DNA from: Clostridium manihotivorum
GTDB lineage: Bacteria > Bacillota > Clostridia > Clostridiales > Clostridiaceae
Direction of reading: 5' to 3'
DNA: 64,000 nt
NCBI RefSeq assembly: GCF_004015185.1
Contig: NZ_CP025746.1
Location: forward strand, 1,567,776-1,631,775
The position numbers and the translations under genes are program-made. Position 1 is the first letter of the stretch, and each line of letters opens with the position of its first letter. Shown here piece by piece: positions 9,166 to 21,890 of this stretch. The notes under the pieces are model-generated. The model had not been told where the DNA came from. It worked only from the letters and a program-made list of their open reading frames with translations, and did no database searches.

Positions 9166-10101
9166 AGTGTCTTAAAATAAATAAAGTGAGACAAGGTTTC
9201 ATAAGGAAATGAAATAGGTTTGTCCTTTTTCTATACAGCGTAAAGTTTTTGGTTAGCAACACTATAATTATATTTTATCCGTATTGTATAAATTTGTATC
9301 ACATGAGTATAAGGTGGACTAAATTAAAATAAACTACTAGTAAGCGAAAAGATTCATTTGAGAGGTCGTGTATATATTAGCGAATAATAAGTTTAATATT
9401 ATTTAGAATAACTGTGAATTAATAAATGCCTTGGGAAAACAATTAGCATGTGACTTTATTAACTAAATGATTTAATGAAATAACAATCAGTCAAAAGCAC
9501 ACTTATTATAACTGCATTAAGTGTTAAATTAAAACCTTAAAAGAAAAGCAGGTTTTAATTTAATAATTAAGTATGCAAGAAAAACATTGGAAAAATTCAG
9601 TTGATTAGGCCTAATGTATAAGCAAAAGCTACATAGAAGCGTCTATAGAGTGGAATATATGCATGTTTTTTTGTACTAGTTAGTTCAATAAAATAATTTT
9701 TTTGAATAAATGATAATAGGCTTATGCAATTGTGTTAAAAGGGTTTAATAATATTATAATTAATAATTTTAATTCAATTAAAGTTTTAAAGTTAAATCAC
9801 TAAAAAAAAGATTTTTTCTGTAATATTATTGAATATATTTAGTTTTGAAAATGTTATCAGTGACTTTATTGTAGAAAAAACACGTATTGAGAAAATTGTG
9901 AAAAATGACTGCTAAAGATTTTTATGATGCAATAAAAAAGAAAAATGAATCTGCTAGGCGATATAACACGTATTTGTGAATTATAAGAAGATAAATTCGT
10001 GTATTTGACATAAATGCTCTATTTAAGAACGAAATCAAAACTTTAAACTAAGGACATACAGTAATATAATAATTTCGTGCTCGAGATTATAGGAGAAAAT
10101 T
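9166..10101. other. 936-base region with no recognisable gene
   Basis: No credible reading frame on either strand. It contains a perfect inverted repeat with 14-bp arms (9524-9537 and 9550-9563, 12-base loop), not followed by a T-run, and a 24-codon fragment at 9905-9979 (MTAKDFYDAIKKKNESARRY) whose first residues recall nitroreductase N-termini but which has no ribosome binding site. The rest is AT-rich sequence; the atp promoter should lie in its last 150 bases. Confidence 0.5.
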
Positions 10102-10473
10102 ATGAATCAGACATTATCCAAATTTATTTTCGGAGTTTTCAAATTAAACTTACTGGTGGGGTTAAGTATCTCGCTTGTACTGACGAAATTATATAATAAG
10201 AACGTGGCTTTTGCATTCATGGCAGGTGTTATGATTACATCAATAACTTTTATAATTAAAGGTTATACTATACATACTATACTAAATTTTTCAAAATCAA
10301 AGAGCGTTATAGTAGCGTATATAGGGTACATCTTTCAATTTATAATCATTATAGCCTTAGCTTTTTTATTTATTGATGATTATACTTGTTTACTAACCTA
10401 TATACTGGGGACTTTTGCTCAGTTTGTAGGTATTATTTTATATTGGTTCATAAATAGGAAAGGAAGTGATTAA
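10102..10473 (+). CDS. atpI: ATP synthase subunit I (AtpI)
   Basis: Small membrane protein of 123 residues encoded at the head of the atp operon, thought to help assemble the c-ring. Four hydrophobic segments are visible (about residues 13-31, 36-51, 68-89, 95-117). It is poorly conserved in sequence, so the call rests on topology, size and position two bases before atpB. The ATG follows ATAGGAGAAAATT. The gene overlaps nothing and shares the operon transcript. Confidence 0.85.
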   Translation: MNQTLSKFIFGVFKLNLLVGLSISLVLTKLYNKNVAFAFMAGVMITSITFIIKGYTIHTILNFSKSKSVIVAYIGYIFQFIIIIALAFLFIDDYTCLLTYILGTFAQFVGIILYWFINRKGSD

Positions 10474-10475
10474 GT

Positions 10476-11162
10476 TTGGAAGGACTAGATCCCATTGTCA
10501 TTTACAAATTGCCGCTAGGAAGTCTTACGTTCAATATAACATTAGATTTAGTTATTGAATGGATTGTAATAGTACTAATTGCGGGAATAGGTATAGCAGC
10601 TACAAGGAACCTTAAAAAGATTCCAGATAAGAAACAAACAGTAGCTGAAATGCTGTATGAATTTATATTTAATACTGTTGTAGAAAATATGGGTGAAAGC
10701 TACAAATCTTTTGTACCGTATATTGGTACACTAGGGATCTTTCTATTGTCTTTAAACTTAATAGGATTGTTAGGTTTACAGCCACCAACAATGAATTTCA
10801 GCACAGTTGTGTCATTTTCTCTAATGACCTTTATCTTAATTCATGCAAATGCAATTAAGAGAGCAGGTTTTGGACACTATTTAGGGGGATATGCGCATCC
10901 ATTTTTGCCTATGTTACCTCTTAATATTTTAGAAAGAGCTATTTTACCAGTTTCACTAAGTCTGAGACTTTTTGGTAATATATTAGCTGCAACAGTTTTA
11001 GTAGACTTGGTTTATCAAGCTCTACACAATATTTCATGGTTTGCTCAAATAGGAATCCCAGTATTCTTACATGGATACTTTGATTTATTTGATGGATTAA
11101 TACAAATGGTCATTTTTGTAATGTTAACAATGATTCAAATAAAAATGACTGCTGAACATTAA
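10476..11162 (+). CDS. atpB: ATP synthase subunit a
   Basis: Stator channel subunit of the membrane Fo part that carries ions to and from the c-ring. The 228-residue protein shows five to six hydrophobic helices. The essential arginine is in ILPVSLSLRLFGNILA, the family signature. The start is TTG at 10476, eight bases after GGAAGTGA, and the gap to atpI is only two bases, suggesting translational coupling. Confidence 0.96.
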   Translation: MEGLDPIVIYKLPLGSLTFNITLDLVIEWIVIVLIAGIGIAATRNLKKIPDKKQTVAEMLYEFIFNTVVENMGESYKSFVPYIGTLGIFLLSLNLIGLLGLQPPTMNFSTVVSFSLMTFILIHANAIKRAGFGHYLGGYAHPFLPMLPLNILERAILPVSLSLRLFGNILAATVLVDLVYQALHNISWFAQIGIPVFLHGYFDLFDGLIQMVIFVMLTMIQIKMTAEH

Positions 11163-11189
11163 AAAACATACTTAAGGAGGATTTTTTCA

Positions 11190-11414
11190 ATGGAAACTAT
11201 TAAATTTTTAGGAGCAGGTATTGCTGCATTAGCAGGTATTGGAGCTGGAGTTGGTATAGGTATTGCTACAGGTAAGGCTGTTGAAGGAATATCAAGACAA
11301 CCAGAATTAAGTGGTAAGATAACAACTACATTATTAATTGGTGCTGCATTCGCAGAAACAACTGCTATCTATGGACTATTAGTATCTATACTATTAATAT
11401 TTGTTGCAAAATAA
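11190..11414 (+). CDS. atpE: ATP synthase subunit c
   Basis: Proteolipid that forms the rotor ring. It is a 74-residue helical hairpin with a glycine-rich first helix ([15 protein letters not shown]), the polar RQPE loop at 36-39 and the ion-binding carboxylate Glu56 in [10 protein letters not shown]. At the position where Na+-dependent rings have glutamine (GVGQG in Ilyobacter) this protein has Ile23 (GVGIG), so proton coupling is more likely; that is an inference. The ATG follows AAGGAGGATTTTTTCA, the strongest ribosome binding site in the operon, fitting the need for many copies. Confidence 0.96.
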   Translation: METIKFLGAGIAALAGIGAGVGIGIATGKAVEGISRQPELSGKITTTLLIGAAFAETTAIYGLLVSILLIFVAK

Positions 11415-11496
11415 TTTTTAGGACTATTACTAAAATAAAGAGTTATTTTTTAGTTATTAATAAAATAAAATTAGTTTGCTCCGAAGGGAGGCTAAG

Positions 11497-11502
11497 ATGT
11501 AG
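11497..11502 (+). promoter_or_regulatory. Start-stop ATG-TAG in front of atpF
   Basis: The Shine-Dalgarno AGGGAGG (about 11485-11491) is ideally spaced for the ATG at 11497, but that codon is followed at once by TAG. The next in-frame ATG at 11503 opens atpF. The minimal ORF could lower or tune subunit b synthesis. Confidence 0.5.
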
Positions 11503-11985
11503 ATGTTGGAGATAGACTGGTTACATGTCTTGGCGGCGGTAATTAACTTATTGATTCTATACGCTCTAATGAAGCATTTCTTCTTCGATAAAGTTGAAAA
11601 AGTTATTGGAGAAAGACAAAGCGATATACAATCAAAGATTGATAAAGCCGATGAAGACACAGAAAAAGCTAGAACTTTATTATTAGAAAATGAAAGAATT
11701 TTGAGATCTGCTAAGGATGAAGCAAAGAAAATTACTGAGTCCCAAAAGCATAAAGCAGATAAAGTTTACGAAGAAATTGTGGATCAAGCAAAAAATGAAG
11801 CTCAAACTTTATTAGATAGAGCTTCAGTAGAAATAAACAGAGAAAAAGAGAAAGCAGAGCAAGAAATCAGAGAGCAGGTTGTTGATCTAGCGGTACTTAT
11901 TTCAGCTAAAGCTCTTGAAGAAAGTATTGACGAAGATAAGCATAGAAAGCTTATTAATGACTTTATTGCTAAGGTAGGTATCTAA
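11503..11985 (+). CDS. atpF: ATP synthase subunit b
   Basis: Peripheral stalk subunit linking the membrane part to F1. The 160-residue protein has one N-terminal membrane helix (about residues 6-24) and then a long charged coiled coil rich in Lys, Glu and Ala, ending in the delta-binding region. It starts at ATG 11503, eleven bases from AGGGAGG; an ATG six bases upstream is in frame but is followed by TAG. It lies in the standard order c-b-delta. Confidence 0.95.
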   Translation: MLEIDWLHVLAAVINLLILYALMKHFFFDKVEKVIGERQSDIQSKIDKADEDTEKARTLLLENERILRSAKDEAKKITESQKHKADKVYEEIVDQAKNEAQTLLDRASVEINREKEKAEQEIREQVVDLAVLISAKALEESIDEDKHRKLINDFIAKVGI

Positions 11986-11987
11986 TT

Positions 11988-14046
<2,059 letters not shown>

Positions 14047-14083
14047 CTTTTAAAGCTATGCAATCTTTTAGGAGGTGGAATGG

Positions 14084-14938
14084 ATGGCAGGAGCTGGACT
14101 TTTAGATATAAAAAGAAGAATTAAGTCAGTAACCAACACCAAAAAGATAACTAAAGCCATGGGACTTGTTGCCACTTCTAAACTAAGAAAAGCTAGAATG
14201 GAATTGGAAACCAATAATAAATATTTTAATTCTATAAAAAAAGTTGCAGAAGAGTTAATTAAGTCAATAGACGATGACAATAACAGTAGTTACATAAAGG
14301 GAAATAAGGCTACTAAAAAGCTTTATATAGTACTTACTTCAGACTCAGGTCTGTGTGGGGGTTACAATCATGGTGTAGCTTCCGCATTAAATGAAGTTGC
14401 TGGTATAGACCCTATAAATAACGTTGTTATGGTTGTTGGTCAAAAAGGCATCTCATATGTAAAAAAATATGGCTTTGAGACAATAGCTGAATATGTTCAA
14501 ATCCCGGATGTGCCTACTATAAAAGAGGCTAAGACTGTAGTTGAGCATGCTTTAAGGCTATATAAAAACAATGAAGTTGGTGAAGTTAATGTAGTGTATA
14601 CTCATTTTTACTCACCAGTTAAGCAATTAGTAACTGTTGATAAACTTTTACCAATAGATAGAGATAAAAATGAAAAGAAGACTGACTTCTTAATAGAACC
14701 AAACAGTAATTCAGTGGTAGAAAATACCTTTGATGTATACTTTAGAGGTAAACTTCTTAACTCATTGCTTCATGCAAAAACTAGTGAACAAAACTCAAGA
14801 ATGCAAGCAATGGATGGTGCTACTAAGAACGCTAATGATCTTTTAGATTCATATAATATTAAATATAATAGAATAAGACAAGGCGCTATTACTCAAGAAA
14901 TTACTGAAATAGTAAGCGGAGCAAGTGCGCAAAAATAG
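14084..14938 (+). CDS. atpG: ATP synthase subunit gamma
   Basis: Central rotor shaft. The ATG at 14084 is chosen because TTAGGAGGTGG lies just upstream and the product then begins MAGAGLLDIKRRIKSVTNTKKITKAM, the usual N-terminus; a longer GTG start at 14075 falls inside the ribosome binding site. The C-terminal helix carries the conserved SRMQAMDGATKNANDLL and RQGAITQEITEIVSGA. The protein has 284 residues. Confidence 0.96.
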   Translation: MAGAGLLDIKRRIKSVTNTKKITKAMGLVATSKLRKARMELETNNKYFNSIKKVAEELIKSIDDDNNSSYIKGNKATKKLYIVLTSDSGLCGGYNHGVASALNEVAGIDPINNVVMVVGQKGISYVKKYGFETIAEYVQIPDVPTIKEAKTVVEHALRLYKNNEVGEVNVVYTHFYSPVKQLVTVDKLLPIDRDKNEKKTDFLIEPNSNSVVENTFDVYFRGKLLNSLLHAKTSEQNSRMQAMDGATKNANDLLDSYNIKYNRIRQGAITQEITEIVSGASAQK

Positions 14939-14941
14939 TGA

Positions 14942-16345
<1,404 letters not shown>

Positions 16346-16370
16346 TTAGGACTTAAAGGGGAGATTAATT

Positions 16371-16766
16371 ATGAATACATTTAATTTACATTTAATTACT
16401 CCTAATAGAGAGATTTTCTCTGGAGATATTGTAAAGATTCTTTCTAAGAATAGTGATGGTGAATTTGAAGTATATGCAAATCATATTTCATATATAACAA
16501 ATACTATACCTACAGTAACTAAGTTTGTAGACGCAGATAATAAGGAATATTCTTTATTTACTTCTACAGGAATAGTTCAGTTCAAGGATAATCAATTAAT
16601 TTTTGCTTGTGATTCTGCTGAGTGGCCGGAAGAAATAGATGCCTCTAGAGCAGAACAAGCTAAAGAGAGAGCTGAAAAGAGATTACAAAGCTCTGTAGAT
16701 GTTGATACTGTTAGAGCACAAGTTGCTTTAGCTAGAGCTATGGCAAGATTACAATTGAAAAAGTAA
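16371..16766 (+). CDS. atpC: ATP synthase subunit epsilon
   Basis: Small rotor subunit that regulates ATPase activity. The 131-residue protein has the N-terminal beta-sandwich (NTFNLHLITPNREIFSGDI) and a C-terminal helical hairpin rich in Arg, Ala and Glu (DASRAEQAKERAEKRLQ). The ATG follows AAAGGGGAGATTAATT. It is the last gene of the operon and is followed by a strong terminator. Confidence 0.96.
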   Translation: MNTFNLHLITPNREIFSGDIVKILSKNSDGEFEVYANHISYITNTIPTVTKFVDADNKEYSLFTSTGIVQFKDNQLIFACDSAEWPEEIDASRAEQAKERAEKRLQSSVDVDTVRAQVALARAMARLQLKK

Positions 16767-16778
16767 CCTTTAGGTTAA

Positions 16779-16811
16779 AAAAGGCAAGCCAATATTTTGG
16801 CTTGCCTTTTT
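16779..16811 (+). terminator. Terminator of the atp operon
   Basis: Perfect 14-bp stem (AAAAGGCAAGCCAA and its complement) with a four-base loop; the descending arm runs into T. Confidence 0.93.
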
Positions 16812-17167
16812 GAATTTAAATTATTATATTTGGTTTTATAAAAATAACTGTAAGCATGTAAGATATAGAGACAAGTAAAGAGAATTTATGTATTAAAAAA
16901 ATATTTTTAGTCCATATAATTTATCATCAATTGACTAAAACTAAATACAAGTAGGTTACACTCATAAGTTTAATGACGTTATAAGGTATTAATCACACTT
17001 TATGGAAAAATATATATATTAATAATATACAATCTTATTCAGGTAATATATGCTTGTAAATCAATGTATAGAACTGTTGTGTTATTATGCTTAGATTAAA
17101 AGTGAGGAACAACATTGAATAAAAATAATTAACTTGGACAATAATCAAAAGGAAAGGGCGGGATGTT
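16812..17167 (+). other. Intergenic region, nothing recognised
   Basis: About 350 AT-rich bases between the atp terminator and ywmB. No reading frame, RNA gene or convincing promoter could be identified. Confidence 0.5.
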
Positions 17168-17827
17168 ATGAGAATAAAGTATGCTTTATTATCAGTTATT
17201 CTTTTGACGTTTTCTTTTGATATATTAGGTCATGCAAGTGATAGTAACTATAATTTAGTTACCAATGAGATACTAAAAGAAAACTCTGCGAGTATTGTTG
17301 AATGTGGTATAAAAATACAGTATCAATCCAAGAAGAATATTGATGAAATTTATAGAAGAACTATTGAAAAAATATATAAAGATGCAATTATAGAGTACAA
17401 GGAATATAAGCCAAGCTATTTTCGAATAACATACAAAAAAGATGGAGTGGCAAATGAAATTGTTGCAAATGTTGAAAATAATATTACTAATATATGCGCA
17501 ACTTCTACAATGGAAATAAATAAAGATACAACCAATATATTAAAGCAACAATTAGAAAAAGTACTATATGATGCCTCAATAGATGTACAATATTTTAGCT
17601 ATGTTAAGGGCAATATAATAGAAGGTAGCGCAAAAAATAACATAGAATTAACAGAAAGAGCCCTTGTTAAGTATGGAGCTACAGATGTGAATACTATCAA
17701 ATTAAGTTCGGGTTTTACTGGTGTAGCAAAATTAAAAGACAACACAGCTATAAACTATGCTATTAGTGAAAATGATAAAAGAACATACTTAATTATTGGT
17801 ACACCAATAATTTTTATAACATACTAA
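17168..17827 (+). CDS. ywmB: YwmB-like secreted protein (TATA-box-binding-like fold)
   Basis: A 219-residue protein with an N-terminal signal-like helix (MRIKYALLSVILLTFSFDIL), so it is probably exported or membrane-anchored. Its position directly before murA and spoIID matches B. subtilis ywmB, and the size and alpha/beta character fit the DUF1779/YwmB family. No catalytic motif is visible and the family function is unknown. The ATG follows AAAGGGCGGGATGTT. The identification depends largely on gene order. Confidence 0.7.
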   Translation: MRIKYALLSVILLTFSFDILGHASDSNYNLVTNEILKENSASIVECGIKIQYQSKKNIDEIYRRTIEKIYKDAIIEYKEYKPSYFRITYKKDGVANEIVANVENNITNICATSTMEINKDTTNILKQQLEKVLYDASIDVQYFSYVKGNIIEGSAKNNIELTERALVKYGATDVNTIKLSSGFTGVAKLKDNTAINYAISENDKRTYLIIGTPIIFITY

Positions 17828-17848
17828 ACAAGGTTAATGGAGGATAAT

Positions 17849-19117
17849 ATGGATAAAATCAGAGTTAAGGGTGGGAATGAACTTTCAGGTGAAATAAAAA
17901 TAAGTGCAGCTAAAAATTCTGTTCTTCCGATAATTGCTGCAAGCATATTAGGTAATGATAAAGTTAAAATAAATAATGCTCCAATGCTTGAAGATGTATA
18001 TGTAATATGCAATGTTCTGGAGGAACTTGGATGTAATATATCTTTAGATAAATCAAGTAAATCTATAACTGTTGATTCTTGTAATATAAAGCCAATAAAT
18101 GCTAATAATGAACTTGTAAAAAAAATGAGAGCCTCTTTTCTTATTATGGGGCCAATGCTTTCTAGATTAGGTTATTGTAAGCTTTCACTGCCAGGTGGAT
18201 GTAACATTGGAAGTAGACCAATTGATTTGCATTTGAAGGGTTTTAAGGCTTTAGGAGCTGATATAGAAATAGGGCATGGATATGTTGAAGCTAGAGCTAA
18301 GAAACTTATTGCAAATAGAATATACCTAGATTTTCCTTCAGTTGGTGCTACTGAAAATATTATTATGGCATCAGTTTTTGCTAAAGGAACTACAATCATT
18401 GAAAATGCAGCTGAGGAGCCTGAGATTAAGGATTTAGCTGATTTCCTTAATTCAATGGGAGCGATGATAGACGGTGCTGGAAGAGGTAAAATAATAATAG
18501 AAGGTGTTGATAGTCTTAAGGGAACAGAGCATACTCCAATATATGACCGTATAGAGGCTGGAACATTTATGATAGCAGGTGCCATTACACATAGTAAAAT
18601 TAAAGTTATGGGAATAAATGAAGAACACTTAAGACCAGTAATTGAAAAACTAAAAGAGAGTGGAGTAAAAATAGAAGTATCAGAAGAGGAGCAGAGCATA
18701 GTTGTTGATGGTAGGAATATAATAAAGTCTGTTGATATTAAGACTATGCCATATCCAGGCTTTCCAACAGATATGCAAGCACAAATGATGAGTCTGTTAG
18801 CATTGGCTAATGGCGTAAGTGTAATAACAGAAACTGTATTTGAAAATAGGTTTATGCACGTATCAGAATTAGCTAGAATGGGAGCCAATGTAAAAATTGA
18901 TGGACGAACTGCACTTATTGAAGGTGTTCCTAAGATCACAGGTTGCGAAGTTAAAGCAACTGATTTACGTGCAGGTGCAGCATTAATTATAGCCGGTTTA
19001 TCTGCAGAAGGAGAGACAGATGTTACTGATATCTATCATATTGATAGAGGATATGTAGATATAGAAAAAAAATTGAGATCGATTGGCGCTGATATAGAAA
19101 GATATTCTGTAGATTAA
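17849..19117 (+). CDS. murA: UDP-N-acetylglucosamine 1-carboxyvinyltransferase
   Basis: First committed step of peptidoglycan synthesis, transferring enolpyruvate from PEP to UDP-GlcNAc. The active-site cysteine (target of fosfomycin in this family) is Cys118 in LPGGCNIGSRPIDLHLKG. The N-terminal KISAAKNSVLPIIAA lysine motif and TDMQAQMMSLLALANG are also present. The ATG at 17849 is chosen because TGGAGGATAAT precedes it; an upstream ATG at 17837 overlaps that site. It belongs to the ywmB-murA-spoIID order. Confidence 0.96.
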   Translation: MDKIRVKGGNELSGEIKISAAKNSVLPIIAASILGNDKVKINNAPMLEDVYVICNVLEELGCNISLDKSSKSITVDSCNIKPINANNELVKKMRASFLIMGPMLSRLGYCKLSLPGGCNIGSRPIDLHLKGFKALGADIEIGHGYVEARAKKLIANRIYLDFPSVGATENIIMASVFAKGTTIIENAAEEPEIKDLADFLNSMGAMIDGAGRGKIIIEGVDSLKGTEHTPIYDRIEAGTFMIAGAITHSKIKVMGINEEHLRPVIEKLKESGVKIEVSEEEQSIVVDGRNIIKSVDIKTMPYPGFPTDMQAQMMSLLALANGVSVITETVFENRFMHVSELARMGANVKIDGRTALIEGVPKITGCEVKATDLRAGAALIIAGLSAEGETDVTDIYHIDRGYVDIEKKLRSIGADIERYSVD

Positions 19118-19167
19118 GCTTGCTAGTATTGGATGTTTATGCCACATATTTATAACCTATAACTTCG

Positions 19168-19213
19168 ATAAAACTCAGATTACTTTAATTAGGTAATCTG
19201 AGTTTTATTTTTC
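19168..19213 (+). terminator. Terminator after murA
   Basis: Perfect 16-bp stem (ATAAAACTCAGATTAC with complement) around a nine-base loop, ending in T-rich sequence. It lies about 50 bases after the murA stop codon. Confidence 0.9.
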
Positions 19214-19311
19214 TGTATATTAAAAATATCTCTATTGATATATATAACTGTGAAAGTAATATTATATCTGTTGAAGCATATAAATCTATTATGTGAAAAA
19301 ATTAAATTCTG
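19214..19311. other. Short spacer before the IS element
   Basis: AT-rich spacer between the murA terminator and the putative left end of the IS630-type element. Together with the first 130 bases of that element it makes up the non-coding gap before the transposase. Nothing else is seen. Confidence 0.4.
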
Positions 19312-20536
19312 CAAATCTATAAATATATATGTTGCAAGATGAAAATTTCGATATGATATTTAGGTAAGAACATCCATTAATATAAGATAACTAAAATATC
19401 CAAACTAGAATATAAAATAAAAATTATAGCGAGGTTTTAAATATGGATATTTTGATTCTTAATAAGATTGCTGGGCATGAAGATGATATAAACGAGTTAA
19501 AATCAGCTTTAAAAAAGACTAAAAACACAAGGTTATATAAAAGATATTCTGTTTTACTTAAGCATTTTGATGGATTTACAAATAGAAAAATAGCTGAAAT
19601 GGAGAATCTAGAAGAACATACTGTTTCTACATATATAAAAAATTATAAATCAAAAGGAATAGATGGATTAAATATTGGCCACGGCGGCGGAGCGCAAAGA
19701 AAATCAATTCACTTCAAGAGAAGCTCATTGTAGAAACTATAACTACAAAAACTCCAGAAGATGTAGGCTTCGAATCTAAAATGAATTGGACTATTGAATT
19801 AGTGAGGCAATGGGTTATTAAAGAATTTAATATAAATATGTCACATAGAGGAATAGCATATGTACTTCATAGATTAAATTTAAGTTATACTAGACCTACT
19901 TACGTCTTAGCGAAAGCTGATAAAGAAAAGCAAGAAATTTTTAAAAGTGACTTTAAAGCTTTAAAAAAAATGCCTCAATGGCTTAGTTGATACCATCTTA
20001 TTTGAAGATGAATCAATGATTAGAGATTATCAAGCAATTCAAAAGAGCTGGTTTATAAGAGGACAACAAAGGAAAATTCCTACGTTCGGTAAAAATGCAG
20101 GTGTTAAACTTATGGGAATATTGGATTACGAGACTGGTAACGTATATTGCGAGGAACATGAAAGATATGACGCTAAGATATTTAATGACTTTTTAGAAAA
20201 CGTACTTAAGCAGTATCCAAAAGGAAAAATTGTTGTGGTATTAGACAATGCTAAGATTCATCATGCAAAGCTGATTCAGCCATTTCTTAATAGAGTTAAA
20301 GATAGGCTTGAATTGATGTTTTTACCACCGTATAGTCCAGAAATGAATCTTATAGAGGGGTTATGGGGATGGCTAAAGGCATCTGTTATTAACAATGTCT
20401 TTTATAAATCTCTGCCACAAGTTAGAACTGCAATTCAAAAGTTTATAAGTAACATAAATAAGGTTCCTACTCAAACAATAGACAGGCTATGTGTTAGATT
20501 GTAGAAACCAATTTGCAATATATATAATAAGATTTG
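19312..20536 (+). mobile_element. IS630-type insertion sequence
   Basis: An element of about 1.2 kb inserted between murA and spoIID. The putative ends are imperfect inverted repeats: 19312-19337 and 20513-20536, which match over about 24 bases with a few mismatches and a two-base length difference (both show CAAATCT and TTGCAA). The only gene inside is a DDE transposase of the IS630 family with two frame breaks. Exact ends and the expected TA target duplication could not be confirmed. Confidence 0.7.
19443..20504 (+). pseudogene. IS630-family transposase, two frame disruptions
   Basis: Three consecutive reading frames make one IS630 transposase of about 350 residues. The first (19443-19733) is the helix-turn-helix N-terminus, the second (about 19700-19990) is the linker (MNWTIELVRQWVIKEFNINMS), the third (about 19983-20504) is the catalytic part. 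The DDE residues are visible in FEDESMIRDY, VVVLDNAKIHHA and PEMNLIEGLWGWLK. The frame moves -1 near an A-tract at 19698-19703 and back by +1 near 19985, so total length is kept. The first shift could be programmed, as in some IS630 elements; the second suggests decay. Confidence 0.85.
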
Positions 20537-20610
20537 GTGTTGTTATACGCTATGTTTGAACATAGCCTAAAATTTAAATTTGATGTTAATTTCGATGGTG
20601 GGAGGGATTT

Positions 20611-21672
20611 ATGAAAATTACTAGTAGAATAAGTAAAAAATACTTTTTAGGATTTGGGATAGTATTTTTTATTTGCTTCTTTACACCTATTATTATTTCA
20701 TTATTAGCTGGCAGCAATGACAACTTTAATAAGAACATATCAAACATAAAGAATTTTATATTTGATAATAATCAAAGTGATCATAATAAACAATATGATT
20801 TTCACAAGATAAAGGTCTACAATACAGAAACAAAAAAAACAGTTGAAATGGATCTGGAGCAGTATGTTTATGGAGTTGTGGCTGCAGAGATGCCAGTAAA
20901 TTTCAATTTAGAAGCTTTAAAAGCTCAAGCAGTGGCAGCTAGGACTTTTGCATTAACTAGGATAGTAAACAAATGCCCTCAGGCAAATGGAGCAGATATT
21001 TGTGATTCTACTCATTGCCAGGTATATATAGGAGAGGCTGAAAAGAAAAAGCAATGGGAGGCTAGCAAGTCAAAGGATTATTGGGATAAAATTGTACAAG
21101 CTGTCGATAGTACAAAAGGTCAAGTATTATCTTATGATGGGTATCTTGTAATGAATCCTCAATACTTTGCAGTAAGTTCAGGGAAGACAGAAAGCTCAAA
21201 AGAGGTATTTGGAAGTGATGTGCCATACTTAGTATCGGTGGATAGTCCGGGAGAAGAGAGAGCGACAAAATATAAAAGTACAGTTTCTTATACTTACGAT
21301 AAGTTTACTACTCTAATAAATGATTATTATAAAGATAGTGGAATAAAAAAATCATCATTAAAATCTCAGTTAAAGATACTTTCTAGAACAGAAGGTGGAG
21401 GAGTAAATGAAATTTCGGTAGGAAGAACCATAATTAAGGGCACTGATTTTAGAAAATTATTATCTTTAAAATCCACTAACTTTTCTATATCATTTTCTAA
21501 TGGGAAAATAGCATTTAATTGCATTGGATATGGTCATGGGGTTGGCCTCAGTCAGTGGGGGGCAAATGCTATGGCAGGCACAGGAGCAAGTTTTGATAAG
21601 ATATTAAAACATTACTATACAGGAGTAGATATCAAGAGGTTAGAAGATATACGGGTAAGTAATAAGAACTAG
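20611..21672 (+). CDS. spoIID: Stage II sporulation protein D (SpoIID)
   Basis: Peptidoglycan lytic transglycosylase of the mother cell that acts with SpoIIM and SpoIIP to drive forespore engulfment. The 353-residue protein has an N-terminal membrane anchor (about residues 10-32) and the SpoIID/LytB domain, with the catalytic glutamate equivalent Glu93 in VAAEMPVNFNLEALKAQAV and the C-terminal GYGHGVGLSQWGANAMA. The ATG follows GGTGGGAGGGATTT. The IS element separates it from its usual neighbour murA. Confidence 0.95.
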   Translation: MKITSRISKKYFLGFGIVFFICFFTPIIISLLAGSNDNFNKNISNIKNFIFDNNQSDHNKQYDFHKIKVYNTETKKTVEMDLEQYVYGVVAAEMPVNFNLEALKAQAVAARTFALTRIVNKCPQANGADICDSTHCQVYIGEAEKKKQWEASKSKDYWDKIVQAVDSTKGQVLSYDGYLVMNPQYFAVSSGKTESSKEVFGSDVPYLVSVDSPGEERATKYKSTVSYTYDKFTTLINDYYKDSGIKKSSLKSQLKILSRTEGGGVNEISVGRTIIKGTDFRKLLSLKSTNFSISFSNGKIAFNCIGYGHGVGLSQWGANAMAGTGASFDKILKHYYTGVDIKRLEDIRVSNKN

Positions 21673-21853
21673 ATTTATTGAGGATTAAATAAACATATAT
21701 AAATGGTTATATAAAGTTGTACCACCTACCTTAGAAATATAATTTTCAAAGTTGCTCTGGTTTCTGAGAGGAAGATTTGAAATTATAAGTTTTTCTGCGA
21801 AGTGGTAAATTTATTCTTTCAAATAGACCTATTAACTGAATACTTATATTTAA

Positions 21854-21890
21854 AATAAAGCTTTCAATGAACCAAGGAAGCTTTATTTTT
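21854..21890 (+). terminator. Terminator downstream of spoIID
   Basis: AATAAAGCTTTC pairs with GGAAGCTTTATT (11 of 12), followed by TTTTT. It lies 180 bases after the spoIID stop codon. Confidence 0.75.

Noticed and set aside
9905..9979. 24-codon fragment resembling a nitroreductase N-terminus
   Set aside because: Only about ten residues agree by memory, there is no ribosome binding site and the frame stops at once; too weak to call a pseudogene.
18172..18939. 255-codon frame antisense to murA
   Set aside because: It mirrors the codon pattern of murA (Ser, Ile and Leu rich) and has no ribosome binding site; murA is certain.
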